In this document: positions 1-12,913 of the stretch, in pieces
Numbering within the stretch: position 1 is the first letter of the stretch
How the letters are laid out: each line of letters starts with the position of its first letter
Assembly: GCA_033439685.1 (NCBI GenBank)
Contig: JAUEDM010000002.1
Coordinates: 3,596,001 to 3,660,000 of the forward strand
DNA length: 64,000 nt
Source: Apodospora peruviana
Taxonomy: Eukaryota; Ascomycota; Sordariomycetes; Sordariales; Lasiosphaeriaceae
Reading direction: 5' to 3'
Translations under genes and position numbers: made by a program
The notes under the pieces: model-generated
What the model was told of the DNA's origin: nothing
What the model saw: the letters and a program-made list of their open reading frames with translations, nothing else
Database searches by the model: none

Positions 1-2814
1 CTTGACCGGGTTGTGGGGGAGAGGAAGGAGGTAGATAGAGTTCTAGGACGGTTGACAGAGTTGATGCCAATGCATATTTTGCTGCAGAAGTAAATTAAAA
101 TCGGTGACGAGCTTCGTCGTTCTGCATCACGCTTATGCTGCCCATATGCGCCAATTGACTAGAACAGGTAGCTATACCTTAACGCTTGCAGGTGGGAATG
201 TGTCAAATGCCATGTCATCCGGAACAGGATAACCACGAGTCCTTTATTTCGAGTCTTGGGTACCGTATCATCGTACTGTATCAGAGAGAAGCTTCGGAGG
301 AAGGAAACCCAGTAATGTCGAGGAAGCAGGCGACGAAAGTGCCTTGCCTTGCCTTCCGCCCGGGGTGGGAGGAAGCGCATGGGCACGCACGCCTCACAAG
401 GAACAGGGAGGGGCGGAACGTTGTGCGGCGAGAACCCTGATGTCGTGCTGGTGCGGGAATTACCGCAGTGGTCCCACCTTTCCGAGCCCCGAGGGCAGAA
501 ATGCTCGAGGCATCCACCACTTCGGCCGGAACTGAACTTCCTGAAGGCTTGAAGCTCGCCCCAACCGCTCCATCCGGTCGGGTCGGCGGCGGGGAGAGGG
601 CCGAAGAGAGCTGTTCCGACTAGGTAACGAACCATCCGGTCTGGTCTCGTTGAACCGCTAATGTGAATAGTTTGTGGCCTGGACTTTTGGCTATCGATCT
701 TCAAAGCCTGCCAGCTGCCTCTTGTGTGAGCCCAAGGAGGCGTGTCGCTATCGTCCCCAAGACAGACGCCAAGGTGACCCCTTTTTGATGTGTTCTGGGG
801 GTAACCAGTTCCGGTGAGCCACCCAGGCAACTTTCTTTTTCTTATAAAAAGCCCCCAAGCGGGCCGTGGCCGATGGTGGGGCAGACGTGGTCTTGGTGTC
901 TCGATACATCCGGGCCATCATTTTGGCCGTGGTGTCCCAGCTTCCATGTTCCTGGGCGAGAAGAAGTAAATATGAAGTGATATTCTCGCCGGCAACGTCG
1001 CCTCGATAAGCGTCCTGTCTTCCTTCTTGACGCTTCTGAGGGGCCAAGACAGGATAGGAAGCTCCTGGCGCAAACGTGGGAAGGCAGGACAAAAATTGGA
1101 GGGGTGCCATTGAGCTCTTTTGCCTGCGTCGCTGCGGTGGTGAGTTGAGGTTGCGTTTTGCGCAGGTACCTGCATTAGATCCATGCTCTCTGACAAAGGT
1201 GCGTCTGCTGGAGCGAACTGTAGACGATTGCCCAACTGGAAGTCGTGCCGGAGGTGGCTTGCAGGGAAGCTCAAATCCCCAGAACCCTGGAATCGGAGTG
1301 GGAACAAACTCTTCCCTCTCAACGCCATGGTGGTCGCTAATCGATAACTAACGACCACTAGTGGGGAGCACAGGCCGAGTGGCCAAGCTGCGTGGCATGG
1401 GGATAATCAGGAGATTGCCAGCTTCCATTGCAGAAAATAGGGGGTGCCGTTGACTGGTTGTTGTGGCTGAGTGGTTGCATGGCAGCGAGCTTTATAAAGA
1501 AGATTTGACATCTGGGGAAACTCTCAACGGACCCAAGGAAGACCCTTTAAGGTTTAGCCAAATCTTTTGCGGAGGACAACCCAAGCATCAGCAGTCATCT
1601 TGTCGTCAAACCTCCGCTTCGTAATTTTTGGACTCGTCTCCACGCCCAGGGTTCGCTGTCCTGTCCACAAGGACCAATCCAGGCGCTTCTGAAGCCTCCT
1701 CAGATCAGCCCACACTGGTTCGATCTCGCCAGCTCTTCAAAAGTCGACGGCAAATAAGAAATATAGAGACCCGTGGGATTATTGATGTCTGGCAGCTCGG
1801 ATCGCGGAGGATGACCGAGAACGCCAAGAGACGAAATTCGATTCGATATATCGAGAGAGGCCATCTGCCCTGGGCCTGGTTGCAAGACCAGCCGCAGAAG
1901 ACTTGCTCGCTGCAGGAAGAAAGGAGGTGGGAGACTTGTGGAAAATACGACGGACTAGTAATAAGCCGTGCAAACTTATCGAATCCCAGCCTAGCCCTCA
2001 GGTCGCATTGGTATGTAATGTGATGTATCTGTTTTCTTCTTGAGGTTTTCCTCTTTTTTTCCTTTCTTTTTTTTGGTTTGGATGTCAGATGGAAAGTCGG
2101 TTCTGACGGGAACCCCAAAAGTCCCCTTGATTCATCTAACTCTGCGGGGTCTCTGTTGACAACGACAGGAGTGACTTCCAGGTGCCGACACTCACCGACA
2201 TCCGCTCCCGACCTCTGACCACAGCGGCGGAATCCACTACCAAGTATCAGCTATCCACTCGGTGGGTTTTTCGACTTGATCTTAGGTCGACCCGCATCTT
2301 CTCCAAAGAAAGCAAAGGAGGAACTGCTTGCCAGAGAACCAAAAGTTGACAGGGTCAGCCTGTCTCCAACGAGGTGACTCGCCAGAGCAATTCCTGCTGA
2401 TCCCCGTTGCAGACAATATTGGAATCCAGACGCTGCACGCTGGACGCAGCTTGTTGATTCTTCACACGGCGCACCGCTTTTACATCTATACTATCCGTAC
2501 CTTCCTTACCTACCTCGCCTAACTAGGCGCTTTTCCATTCCTTTCCGCCTTCATCCTCTTCTCACCTCTACCATTTCTATTTTGTCGATCTATTCTCGAA
2601 TGACGGTGGCCTGCAGCTTCCACGACCGCGATTCTCGAACGACCACTCCGGCGCCGCCACCAATAGTAGACCCTGCCCCATTGTGCCGCGAGTTTCCCGA
2701 CCCCTCCATCGCCAGCCGACGGAGCTGCTGTGCAATAAAAGCTGCTTCGACACTCCGGCTTACACCACCGCGGCCGCTAAGTCGACTCTCCGTTATAACG
2801 GGCCCAGTCTAAAA
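1..2814. other. upstream region of URC4, no gene seen
   Basis: No ORF here has a recognisable domain or convincing splice structure; the longest ones (for example 159-830 minus) are low-complexity readings of GC-rich DNA. A pyrimidine-rich stretch at about 2520-2600 resembles the CT-rich tracts near fungal transcription starts and probably belongs to the leader of the gene that starts at 2815. Confidence 0.5.
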
Positions 2815-4813
2815 ATGGGGTTGTTTTCTAGGAGGGCAAAGGCTCCGAAGCCGGTTGACGGCGAGCCGACTCCCGGGCCGTCTCTCTCAAACTCACATTC
2901 AAAATCCTCCCTCGCCTCTGGTTCCTCTAGCATCAAATCCCCAGGCCTAAATATGTCCGGTCGCATGATGAATCGCACATCCGGAGGCACAGCCAGCACC
3001 ACGGGCCCCGGCACACCCTTGACGCCCTTCTCGCCGCTCCCCAAGATCGACATGCCGAGACCCCCCGACCCGCAGCTCGACCCGGTGGGATATCTGAGGA
3101 GCTTGGGAGCAGTGCGTGACCGCTCCAAGATCGTGACAGACAAGGCCTTGCGCAATGATTTGCGCCACTTTGATGTGGACATGAGCAAGTTCGCCGACGT
3201 GGTTTCTTTTGTCGCCAATATCATCAAGGTCAGTCCAAGTCGTTGTCCATGACGTCCCAAATCTGCCATAGCTGCGGTTGCAGTTGCCAAGCAGCGGCAG
3301 ACGGTGCGCCGCATGTCCTGGAATGCAATGGGACGTGGGGGCTCTGCAAACCCAATCTCCGTTGCATTTGTATATGCGACTGCCACTAACACCACAACCT
3401 ATCAGAGAGACTATGATGCGCCCTTCACCAGTATCCCTCCCCACGGTCGTCACCAGCATTTCTCCGTCGGTGGCCGAGACAGGATTGCCCATCTTTTATC
3501 GACCTTCCCGGCGGATGTGGACAATGCAGAAAAGTGCAGACGCATGGTCGATCTGTTTCTGGTCAGCGTACTCCTCGACGCTGGCGCCGGCACAAAGTGG
3601 AGCTACAAGAGCTTGGATAATGGGCGCGTGTACAAACGGTCCGAGGGAATTGCCGTTGCAAGCTTGGAGATGTTCAAGACGGTGCGTCCCCGGCGTTGGA
3701 AGAGTCGCATGCCGTGGCTAAGCTAACATGGTATGATAGGGGCTGTTCTCTGGTGACAGCAGCAACAAGATGCAGGTGGACAAGGTGGGCCTGCAGAATC
3801 TGACTGTTGAGCAACTCGCACACGGGCTGCAATCAGGCCCAGGAAACGAGATGGCCGGCCTCGAAGGCCGTGCACAGCTTTTGATCCGACTTGGAAAAGC
3901 GTTGGATGAGAAGAAAGAGTATTTTGGCGAGAATGGCCGCCCAGGCAACCTGCTTGGTAAGATTTGTGTCTATTATCGTGCAAATTCCAACTACTAACCC
4001 AAAAACTAGATCATATTCTATCTCATCCGGCGACACAGGCTTCTAGCGTAATCATTGTGCCCATCCCGGTACTCTGGAATGTGCTTATGAACGGACTGGC
4101 CCCGATCTGGCCGCCATCCCGCACTGCTATTAACGGCGTTTCGCTCGGCGATGCCTGGCCTTGCAGCTCTATGCCCCAGCCGGCGCAGTCACCTACCAGC
4201 CCGACTTTTTCCCCTTTCCCCAACACCACAGGCCAATCCAACGGCGTGGCACCGTGGGAGAGCATCCTTCCGTTCCACAAGCTCACCCAGTGGCTCACCT
4301 ACTCTCTCATGCAGCCCATGCAGAGCATCATGAAGATCCACTTTGCAGGACAGGAGCTCCTGACCGGACTGCCCGAGTATCGCAACGGCGGTTTATTCAT
4401 CGATCTCGGCGTCTTGACGCTGAAGCAGGAGGACGAAGAGCGTGGCCTGACGCATTACACGGAATATTGCCAGCGGACGAGCACCCAGCCAATAGAGGTG
4501 GCTCCAATGTTCGATCCCGGCGATGACGTTGTGGTCGAGTGGAGGGGCGTCACGGTGGGATTCCTCGACCGCCTCTGTGTTGAGGTCAACAAGGCGCTGA
4601 GGAACGAGTTGGCCGGAGGCGAGCTAAGTCTCGCGCAGGTTCTTGAAGCCGGAAGCTGGAAGGTTGGTTCTTCCGTCCTTGTCTTTTTGCAGGTCAAAAA
4701 TTTCGCTAACATGGTTCTATCTTGAATAGGGCGGTCGGGAGATGGCGGAGATGAGCCGGCCCAACACAAAAGAGCCACCGATCTTGATAGATAGTGATGG
4801 AACGGTGTTTTAA
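2815..4813 (+). CDS. URC4: DUF1688 protein, uracil catabolism protein URC4
   Basis: This is a DUF1688 family protein. In yeasts URC4 is one of the genes needed to use uracil as nitrogen source through the URC pathway; its exact chemical step is not settled. I rebuilt five exons: 2815-3228, 3406-3681, 3740-3956, 4010-4662 and 4730-4813, all with GT-AG introns and continuous frame, giving about 547 residues. The first ~75 residues are a Ser/Thr/Pro-rich, probably disordered extension. The family core begins at DPVGYLRSLGAVRDRS, and the protein ends in the typical family tail ILIDSDGTVF. The start is the first ATG of the frame, after a stop-rich leader. It stands alone; no other URC gene is visible. 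The family call is firm, and the URC4 name follows from it. Confidence 0.9.
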
Positions 4814-4956
4814 AGCTCAGTCGAGGTTATGAAGTTGATGGTCACATTGTTGTTCTGCATGAAAGCAAGCTCAAAGCGATAGACCATGTTTCGGCGGCGT
4901 GGCGTGGCGCGGCGCAATTGTGATCTGGGCTCTCGGGCTCGGTGTACCTATGTTTA

Positions 4957-5240
4957 TGATGTTACGAGGGGGGGTAAGGATTTCGGGTGGGCTTCATGCA
5001 GGACCGACCGCTTTTGTTGTGGGCGACTATCTGTCCGTTGCGGGCTGTGGCCTGCTACTTGCTGGTTTGTTTGTTACACTTGGTCAGCATAAGCCCTAAG
5101 AGATATCACGAGGAGGTTCGGGTTCGGGATGGCTTCTATATAGGACCCCGTTCGTCGTTGCCGATTGTCTGTCGGCTGTGGGCCGTCGGTTGTTGGTTTG
5201 TTGTTAACTACACTTCGACAACATAGGCCCTAGGAGAGAA
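4957..5240. repeat. imperfect two-copy tandem repeat (~142 bp unit)
   Basis: Two neighbouring blocks, about 4957-5101 and 5102-5240, align along their length. Both have CACGAGG/TACGAGG at the start, then GGCTTC, AGGACC, TATCTGTC/TGTCTGTC, TTGGTTTGTT, and end in CATAAGCCCTAAGAG or CATAGGCCCTAGGAG. The differences are scattered substitutions and small indels, so this is an old duplication. No coding potential is shared by the copies. Confidence 0.7.
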
Positions 5241-5932
5241 TATTATTGTACATTCACCGTTCAAACAGGTAATGATAATACATAGTTCTTCTTTGAATGA
5301 TGTCTCGTTTGTTTGGTTAAAAACATGACTTTGTCCTGCTCCATCTACGCAGAAAAGAATGTATAGGATAGCCTGACTATCTTAATATCCACAAGCCGTA
5401 GTACTGATACAGTTGAACCGTTCCTAACATGGAACTATACACAACGCTCTCGTTCCTGCTACTTAGCAGGAAAGGAGCACTTCGACATCTAAGAGAAAAG
5501 TCACAAGTTCTAACTTCCAACTCCAAACAAATGCAACGCCTGCCGTACCGTAAACGAATGCTGGGTATATAAAATAAAAGAATGAAGAAAAATTGCAAGA
5601 CTGGCCGGCTTCTCCTGAGGAGAGAGATGCCTTATGAAGTCCAAAAAGCCAAAGTGCTCTGTTCATTGCCTCGATCGTTCCCGTTTGTCTTCGTTTCGTT
5701 GATCTCATAACGCAGCGAGAAAATCTGGAATCCGATGGAGGAGGTTTTGGGAGGCGAATAGCATCGATATGTGTGCTGGTCGATCGAGCCACTACCGTTC
5801 AGCCCGAGTTCGCTCTCCTCCTCGGGCAGGAAGCAGATATGTGGCTTTGCCTTGACTGACAATTGCGCTATTGGCTCGAAGCAGGCTGCCGGCCGAGGCA
5901 GGTTTGGCAGTTGAGTCATGCTGTGTGGTTGA

Positions 5933-6040
5933 GACTGACTGACTGACTGACTGACTGACTGACTGACTGACTGACTGACTGACTGACTGACTGACTGACT
6001 GACTGACTGACTGACTGACTGACTGACTGACTGACTGACT
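5933..6040. repeat. (GACT)27 microsatellite
   Basis: This is an uninterrupted GACT tetranucleotide run of 108 bp (27 units) with no internal substitution. It is followed 28 bp later by a TG run of 20 bp (6069-6088). The purity suggests recent expansion and a polymorphic length. Confidence 0.95.
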
Positions 6041-7492
6041 TGGTATCAGGCGGATGCGGGAACGAGCATGTGTGTGTGTGTGTGTGTGCGTTGGGCCGCC
6101 AGCGACATATCGGTTGGTTGGTTGGTTGGCAGGCCAGGCCAGGCAAGGCAACGTTGGTTGCTTTCGAAAGCAACAGACGGAGAAGAAAGTCGAAACAGAA
6201 AACGCCGGCTCCGTCCCGAATCGGAGCAACCACCACTCACTCCTCCACAAGCAACACCTTCAGACCATCCCATCCCCCTTTTTGCTTGATTTTTGAAAAC
6301 GTCGATTCAAGCTCGCCCTCCCCTGGTTGGTGATCACACTTCAGTCGTCAATCGGCAGCCGTATCTTTGCATTTGTTGTCCACGAGCGTCTCCTGCTCTT
6401 GACAAGAGGCAACGCCCTTCTAATTAGGCGGATGGCGGAGCGAGAAAGACTCCTCCTCAGGGGTATTTGGTGGAACATTGCGTGTGTGTGTGTGATGAAA
6501 GTAATCGATCGGCCAGCGATATCAATATGGGAATGGTTTCTGACAAAAGAAAAAAAGATAAAAATCCGATAGACCTCGTGGTCATCAGGATCATCGACCA
6601 TACATCGTGGGGGGACCGACCGGGGAAGAGGTGAGTTTAAGAGCTTTGTACCAAGCAAGCAAAGCAGTAAGATCTCAATTTGGTGGGAACCCGCGACACC
6701 AATCAAGTTGCCCAATTCCTCCCGCTTGGGGCAAGAGAAACGTGCGTTGGGTGTCAGGGGATCGTAAGGATTGCGGCAGGGTAAACCGTGGGGGGGAGAA
6801 GAGGAGTTAAACCGTTGCGGCTTGTTGTGTCTTGCAGTGTGTCCAACCAACGCCTCAAAGGATACAAAAATAGGCCCAAACAGCTCGCGGCACAACCTAA
6901 CAGCTTTGCTTTCCACTATGCTGATTTGCCCGGTAAGGCTCCAACTTTGAAAGGGACGTGCAAGGGTTACAGAGTGCGAGAGGGAGAGATAGAGCTTGCG
7001 CCCCGTGCCTCCTCCCTACACGATGACGTTGGATGTTTTTACTTCTGTGAAACAGGCACTGCGCTTCTCTTGCTTCGCTATCACATACTTTACCTTAGCC
7101 GAACGCACAGCACAGGGCTGCATGCAGCAGGATCCGTCTTTGGCGGGAGGCGTCTGGGGTGTTCATCAGCGGACCGGGAGGGTTGGGGATCAGCTCCCAA
7201 CTGAACTCTCGGACTTGGCAACTTCCTTCCAACTGCATAGCGAAGCGGCTGATTCACATTTTTCTTCTCTCTCGGCAACTGCGCCGTTGTCAGCAAGCAG
7301 CAACAGAGCAAGCGAACAAGATAAGTAACAGACTCCGAACCATTCCTAATAACTCTAGAATAAAGCAGGGTAAAGACGATATGGATACAATACGACTCTA
7401 TTCAAAGAATGGGATCTATATGGAATATCCTTCAACTCCCTCTCCTCATTCGCACTTGATTCTTATGTCCTTTTTCGTATCTACCTAATTAA

Positions 7493-8483
7493 TTACGCCC
7501 CAGGGAACCCAGACAGGGTCATGGTAAACTTGGACGGGTTCGCAATGATCTCCGCCGCCTGAGCCTTCATCGAGTCCACGTCCCAGTGCGCCCAGACAAA
7601 CCTGCGGTCCAGGAACGCGGCCTCGGGGCTGGCCGCCCACACTGCAAACGACGCCGGCAGATCGACTAACAGAAACAAATGCTGTCAGCATATATATGAA
7701 ACTTTGATTTCACCAAGGCCAAAAACGAAACGGGGGAGGGAAAAACGTACTATCATCAACAGGCATCTTCGGCCCGCCGCCAGTCGATGCTGCCACGCCC
7801 ATCTCGGTCATGATCACACCCGGATGCATGTGCACCACCCGCACGCCGGGGTGCTCGATCCCATAGTAGTCAAACACCTTGATGGCCGCTAGCTTGGACG
7901 AGTGGTACGCCGCATACCCCGGGATGTACGGCAGATGAGCGGCGCCACTGCTGACGTTGATCACCACACCGCCATCGGTGGCCACGGCCGGACCGAAGGC
8001 ACGGAGGAGATTGAAGCTGCCGCGCACGTTGATCTCGAAGGTGTCCCACCAGTCGGTCGGGTCGGACTCCTCGATCGCCTTGATCTTCATGAGGTAGCTC
8101 GCGTTGGCGACGAGCACATCGATCTTTTTGTTCGACTCTGGCAGCGCAGCGATGAAAGTGTCGGCGGCGGCTTGGAGCGCTGCGCTATCGACGATGTCGG
8201 TAACCAGGACGTGCACTTTTGTATCCGGGGAGGCGGACTCGATGGTCGTCTTGGCGGATTCGAGTAAGGCGGCGCGGCGGCCGATGATTCCGATGTTGGC
8301 GGCGCCGGACTTGGCGAACCGGAGGGCCATCTCGTAGCCTATGCCGGCGCCGGCACCGGTGATGACGATGTTCTTGCCCTTGGTGGACAGTTCTGGGCGA
8401 GTGGGGTCGATGGCTGGGTAGGCTTTGCTGTGGTAAGGGGTGATGGGGGTAGGGAACTGGAATGGGGCTTCTTCGGTGGCCAT
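7493..8483 (-). CDS. short-chain dehydrogenase/reductase (SDR)
   Basis: This is a classical NAD(P)-dependent SDR of about 301 residues; the substrate is unknown. Exon 1 is 8483-7751 and exon 2 is 7665-7493, with an 85-nt GT-AG intron. The Rossmann motif is TGAGAGIGYEMA, followed by the LVANAS loop (usually NNAG), NVSSGAAHLPY with the catalytic Ser, and the catalytic YHSSK (YxxxK). The C-terminal exon (RRFVWAHWDVDSM) resembles the C-terminus of many fungal SDRs acting on small carbonyl compounds. I chose the ATG at 8483 because it sits in a strong ACCATGG context; a longer reading upstream begins with a non-ATG codon. It is convergent with URC4. Confidence 0.85.
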
Positions 8484-10224
8484 GGTGACTGAAGTCAAGT
8501 TGACTGGGTTTCGGAACTGGAGGAGGTCGACTTGGATGACTGTGATGCTTGTGTTTGTTCAATGTTGCTGTGAAGCTGCTGGTGCGAGTGTCTGATGGCG
8601 AGAAAAGTCATGATGGATTCGAGAGCCGCCATCGTTCCCTTCTTATAGTCTGGCGATCTAGCTGTGTAGAGAATTCTCGCGAGCTTCAACTGCATCAGGG
8701 GTGAATTGTTGATTTGCAATTGTAAGCACCAGGCAGTTGTTGTCGCCGGACCCCCGGTGCGGGCCCGTTCCGCCCAGTCACGTAATCGCAGTAGCGCCGA
8801 GAGTTCCCAAACCAGCTCGGCGCTATGTCACCCTGATTTGGTAGGTACGGGTCTTGGGAGCAGCAAGGTGCCTTAGGTAATGCTACCAACAAAATTTTGA
8901 TGAATGCGAAGTCCGCTCCGTCCTATCGCATGGCAACAATGGTAGTCCTTTGCATTCATTCAACAAACATCTGCATGCTCCAATTTGCGGTACTCGGTAC
9001 ATCCGTACAGATCTCCATGTGAAACAGCGATCTGGGCGTCCTACATCCAGTGCCACAACTGCCAATTTCTGTCTCCGTCCCCAATCTTCCAAGTATTATC
9101 AATCAGGTGTCAATTTCTAAGGCCGAAAAGGTTCGGGAACGACGCAAAGTACTGCCAAGCAAACAAGGGCTTCGGAATAGCCCCGCTTCCTTCCAAAAAC
9201 GTAAACGGTTGCTTATGGAATCATGGACCTTGGCACTGTCGGGTCCCGAAACCTTTCGGGGAAGCCTTAGCAGATTTGGAAGCAATCTACTTGGAACGGT
9301 GTTATAGTCTCGAGCCGAGTGCGTTGGTGGCGGCAAGTCGAAGTAGCCAGTGCACCGTGAAAGCAGAACCACACTTGAGCAGATGCGTGTAATCCGTACA
9401 CCCATTGGCTGAATTAGTGGTGGGTACTCGTTCAAATCTGGCCCGAAGGTTTTCGCTGTTGTTGTTCTGATGACAAACTTATTTGGCCCCCAATTAGCTC
9501 CATTTTGAAGCTTGAACTACTAGTTATTTCTAGTATGATAACATGCCAGAAGTACCAAGTCTAGTAAGTGTTGTCTCGACGACGTAATTAATCAGATTAA
9601 AGTATCAGTAATTATCCCAGATTATTTCCGAATTGTATCGGGCGTCGCGACCTACTTACCCAACAGGAGGTGCACATGTGGTTACCTATATGACTGATTG
9701 AGTCATTGCCAGAGATTCAAACTGCCTTTAAACTCAAAGTGTCAGTGGGATGAGCCACGGCATAGATGATATGAGAGTCTCATTAGGTAGGTCGTTGAAA
9801 ACGATCATTCATTTTTAGGTGAACAAACTGAGAATAAGAAGCACCCAGTGCCGGCAGCAGGAAACAGACAAAAACTTACAACCTTGCTTGGATCCTTGAT
9901 GAAGATGCTTCTGTTGCCATTGAAAAGCGGACACCGGCCACATTAAGTGAAATACCCAGGTGAAGCCCAGGTTATTGTCTGAAGTACTCCGTACAAGTAG
10001 CATTATACAGGTTTCCCTTCTGTTCTACTTCCAACTTCGTAGTTGAAGCAAGGCGTGTGAGCTGTCCATAACTTAAAACAAGAGATACGCAGTTTAGAAT
10101 TTGGTCTGAATACCAAATCAGAAATGTACTACTAGTATTATGGTCGCCTCCTAATGTATCTACCCTACCCTTGGCCGGGGTACCTCGTCATATACAAGAT
10201 CTATGAATCCTATATTGTAGGCCA
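8484..10224. other. intergenic, no gene seen
   Basis: This 1.7-kb spacer lies between the 5' end of the SDR and the 3' end of the epoxide hydrolase. The half from about 9480 is AT-rich. No ORF with a recognisable domain, no tRNA and no clear repeat was seen. Confidence 0.5.
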
Positions 10225-11696
10225 TTAGAACTGGGCCTTGGCTTTGACAACAGCAACAAAATCTTCAATGTCTTGCAAAAAAGCCACCGGTTGCTCCGCA
10301 GCCGCAAAATGGCCTCCCTAATTCATTAACCCACTCTTGTCAGCACCAAACATTTTTCTTTTTTCATCAATCAATCATCCGAGACACAAGAAATTAGACA
10401 TACCTCAGGATGCTCCCGGTAAAACACCAAATTGTCTGGAAACCAGTGGTCAAGCCACGACTTGGCGGCCACCAGAACCTCAAACGGGTACCGCGAGTAC
10501 CCCAGCGGCTTGTTCGTAATAGCCAAAGGCGTCGGGTTTTTGTCTGCATCGTCGTCACGAATCACCGAAGCCCAGGCGGCGCGGTACGCCCACAATCCGC
10601 GGCCGTACGACTTGGTGTACCAGTACCAGGACACTTGCTTAAGAATGTCGGTCAGGGGAAGGGGCGTCCCTTCGGCGTAGAGGGAACCGATCCTAGTTAT
10701 CCGTTGATCAACAAGGTCCAAGAAGGAGTCGAGTTAGTTGAACTGGACTGGATTTCGCTTACCATCCAAGCATCGCAAGCGGGTTGCTCTCCGAGACTAG
10801 AGCAATAGCACCCGGCTTGGTGCCTTGCTCGAGCATGTACCCGACTCCAGAGTAACGGAACGCGGTGCCGGCAGCAATCGAGGCGTTCTCGCCCGGCGTG
10901 ACGGGTAGGTCCGCCACGCTAGCGATCTCGGACGGGGTGAGGATGAAGTTGTTGACTATAAGCTGGTCAGTTTCACGAGCGGGTAGATAACGTGAGAGGG
11001 GGGCCATATAATCATACATAGGACGGCCTTGCACTCATCATGTTTAGCCCCGAGAGTCGCGGTCAGAGCGGACCCGACGTCTCCGCCCTGGGCAACGTAC
11101 GCGTCGAAGCCCAAAGCCTTCATCAGCTCGTTGAGCGCTTCGGCGGCGGTGTAGAAGTTGAGTTCTGTCGTCGTGAGATTGCTGCGCGTCGAGAGTCCGT
11201 AGTCCGGGATGGATGGGGTGATGATGTGGTACGGGAGCGTCTCGGGGGTGTATTTAGTCGTCAGGAGCTCCAACATGGGAATAAAATCCAGCCAGGAGCT
11301 GGGCCAGCCGTGAGAGAAGATGATTGGAATGGCATCGGGTTTGCGGGAGAACAATGCGCCAAAATGGAGGTCAAAAACCTGGCCATCCGAGGGCCCCGTC
11401 ACATTGATGGTGAACTGTGGGAACGAGTTCCAGTGCTTTTCCATGGCGCGCCAGTCAAAGTATTTCGGGTCGACCCATGCTTTGGCAGCGTCAGCGAGCC
11501 AATCTCTCGACGCCCCAAAGGCGTACTCGGGACCGTCTGTGAAGTTGTGCGTGGTGTAGAACGAGGGTGCCGCGATGACGCCGTTCTTGACGAGGCTGGT
11601 GAGCTGGTGGATGTCGGCCTGGGGAATATGGAAATTGAACGGGACTGGGGTGCCTGGGATGCCGTGAGGCACCACGCCGAACCCGCTGTGAACCAT
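10225..11696 (-). CDS. epoxide hydrolase, EHN/alpha-beta hydrolase type
   Basis: This is a microsomal-type epoxide hydrolase of about 417 residues, expected to open epoxides to diols through an Asp-ester intermediate. Exons are 11696-11018, 10955-10763, 10692-10404 and 10317-10225; all introns are GT-AG (62-86 nt) and frame is kept. The N-terminal EHN region (VPFNFHIPQADIHQL) precedes the hydrolase core. HGWPSSW is the oxyanion-hole HGxP motif, QGGDVGS carries the nucleophilic Asp, GYMLEQGTKPG is the conserved lid segment, and GGHFAAAEQP in the last exon supplies the catalytic His. No signal peptide is visible. The start ATG has an ACCATGG context. Confidence 0.9.
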
Positions 11697-12913
11697 GGTG
11701 TCTATTGAATGTTTTCCAACCGTCTGCTTTGGAGGGATTCTTTGTGGTGTTGGTCGCTGAACGTGGAAATGGTAGGTTGAAGCAGCTGGTACATCCTTTC
11801 CAAAAGGCTTCAATGAAGGGCAAGGCCATTTATATGTAAAAGGGGAGACTGAATAGCCATGGCCGTCTTATCAAATATGCCCTAAACGGAATATAATCGT
11901 GTGCGTGACTGTATAGGCTCTCTGCCTCGAGAGGTATAAGACCGGATTTCAAACCAGTCAGAAGAATGCCGAATGGGGGCATATTCTAGGTTCCTCTTGG
12001 CAACCATACGGCCTCCGGTTCGGAAGACTCGGAACAGGCAACGGAGATGAAGAGGATTTGTCAGATTCAATCCTTACGCGGACGGACGGACGCGTGCACG
12101 TGTGATCTGACTGCAGCGGATTGCGGCCGATATAAACGCAGCAGGTCCAACGTGTATACGATCAGTCATCTGACACCATTTGTTGATTATTCCTCAAGGG
12201 TTGGACTTGTGTAGTATTTGCTTACCTGACCCAGTTGAAAATACAGTGAAAACAGGCGTCATTATCCGTACAGTACCTGCAATGTTGCACATTTGATCAT
12301 GAAGTCTGCTTTAATAGGCTGGTGTTAACTGGTACCTGCATGCCGGACCTGAGTGTCAATTGTGTGCGGAACCATGTACCTATGCCACCATGCTACCCAT
12401 AAAACCGTCCCAGAAATTGCCATGCCGGGCTCTATATGATCTATCGTAATTCCTGCCATGTTATTTTCCTCAATTCCGAAAAGACACGCTGCAAATGTCC
12501 GATATATCCATTAAATCCGGAACTAAGCTCATGTACGCAGCTAACGCAAGGTCCCTAAGGTCGCCATGGGTGCTTGACTATGCCAAATTGACAAGTAATG
12601 TAGCCAGGACTCCGGTAAATGTAATCACCATAATAACATATAAACAAACTTTACGAAGATTGGGGCCTGTTTCCTTGGTTTCCTCTAGATTAACAACGAG
12701 GTCTCTCTACCTGCTTTGTTTGCCAGGACCGGATGGCAACCGACAGTGGGGTAAAGACGCTCGGCAGAGACCCGCCAGGACGGTTGATGACACCACAAGT
12801 TCACAACATCTCTCTTCCAAATCCTCCGGGCCGCTTGCCTCAACATCAGACGTAACATCTACCAACGTCTCATTTTCCGCGGGACACATCTTTACAGCAA
12901 CAAAGCCTCTACA
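11697..12913. other. divergent promoter region, no gene seen
   Basis: This 1.2-kb spacer lies between the divergently transcribed epoxide hydrolase and aldo/keto reductase. No ORF looks coding, and no motif was identified with confidence. Confidence 0.5.

Larger units (their letters stand above)
4814..7492. other. repeat-rich intergenic region, no gene seen
   Basis: This 2.7-kb spacer separates the 3' ends of two convergent genes. It contains an imperfect two-copy tandem repeat, a long GACT microsatellite, TG runs at 6069-6088 and near 6482, and a short GGTT run near 6113. The ORFs across the microsatellite, such as the one reading SVSQ repeats on the minus strand, are artefacts of the repeat. 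No RNA gene was recognised. Confidence 0.6.

Noticed and set aside
159..830. 223-codon ORF on the minus strand near the left edge
   Set aside because: The translation is a low-complexity reading of GC-rich DNA with no domain, and overlapping ORFs of similar quality exist in other frames.
5792..6250. 152-codon minus ORF with repeated SVSQ
   Set aside because: It is created by the GACT microsatellite and TG runs; the flanks are not coding-like.
11040..11708. 222-codon plus ORF opposite the epoxide hydrolase
   Set aside because: It lies entirely antisense to a well-supported exon and has no domain.
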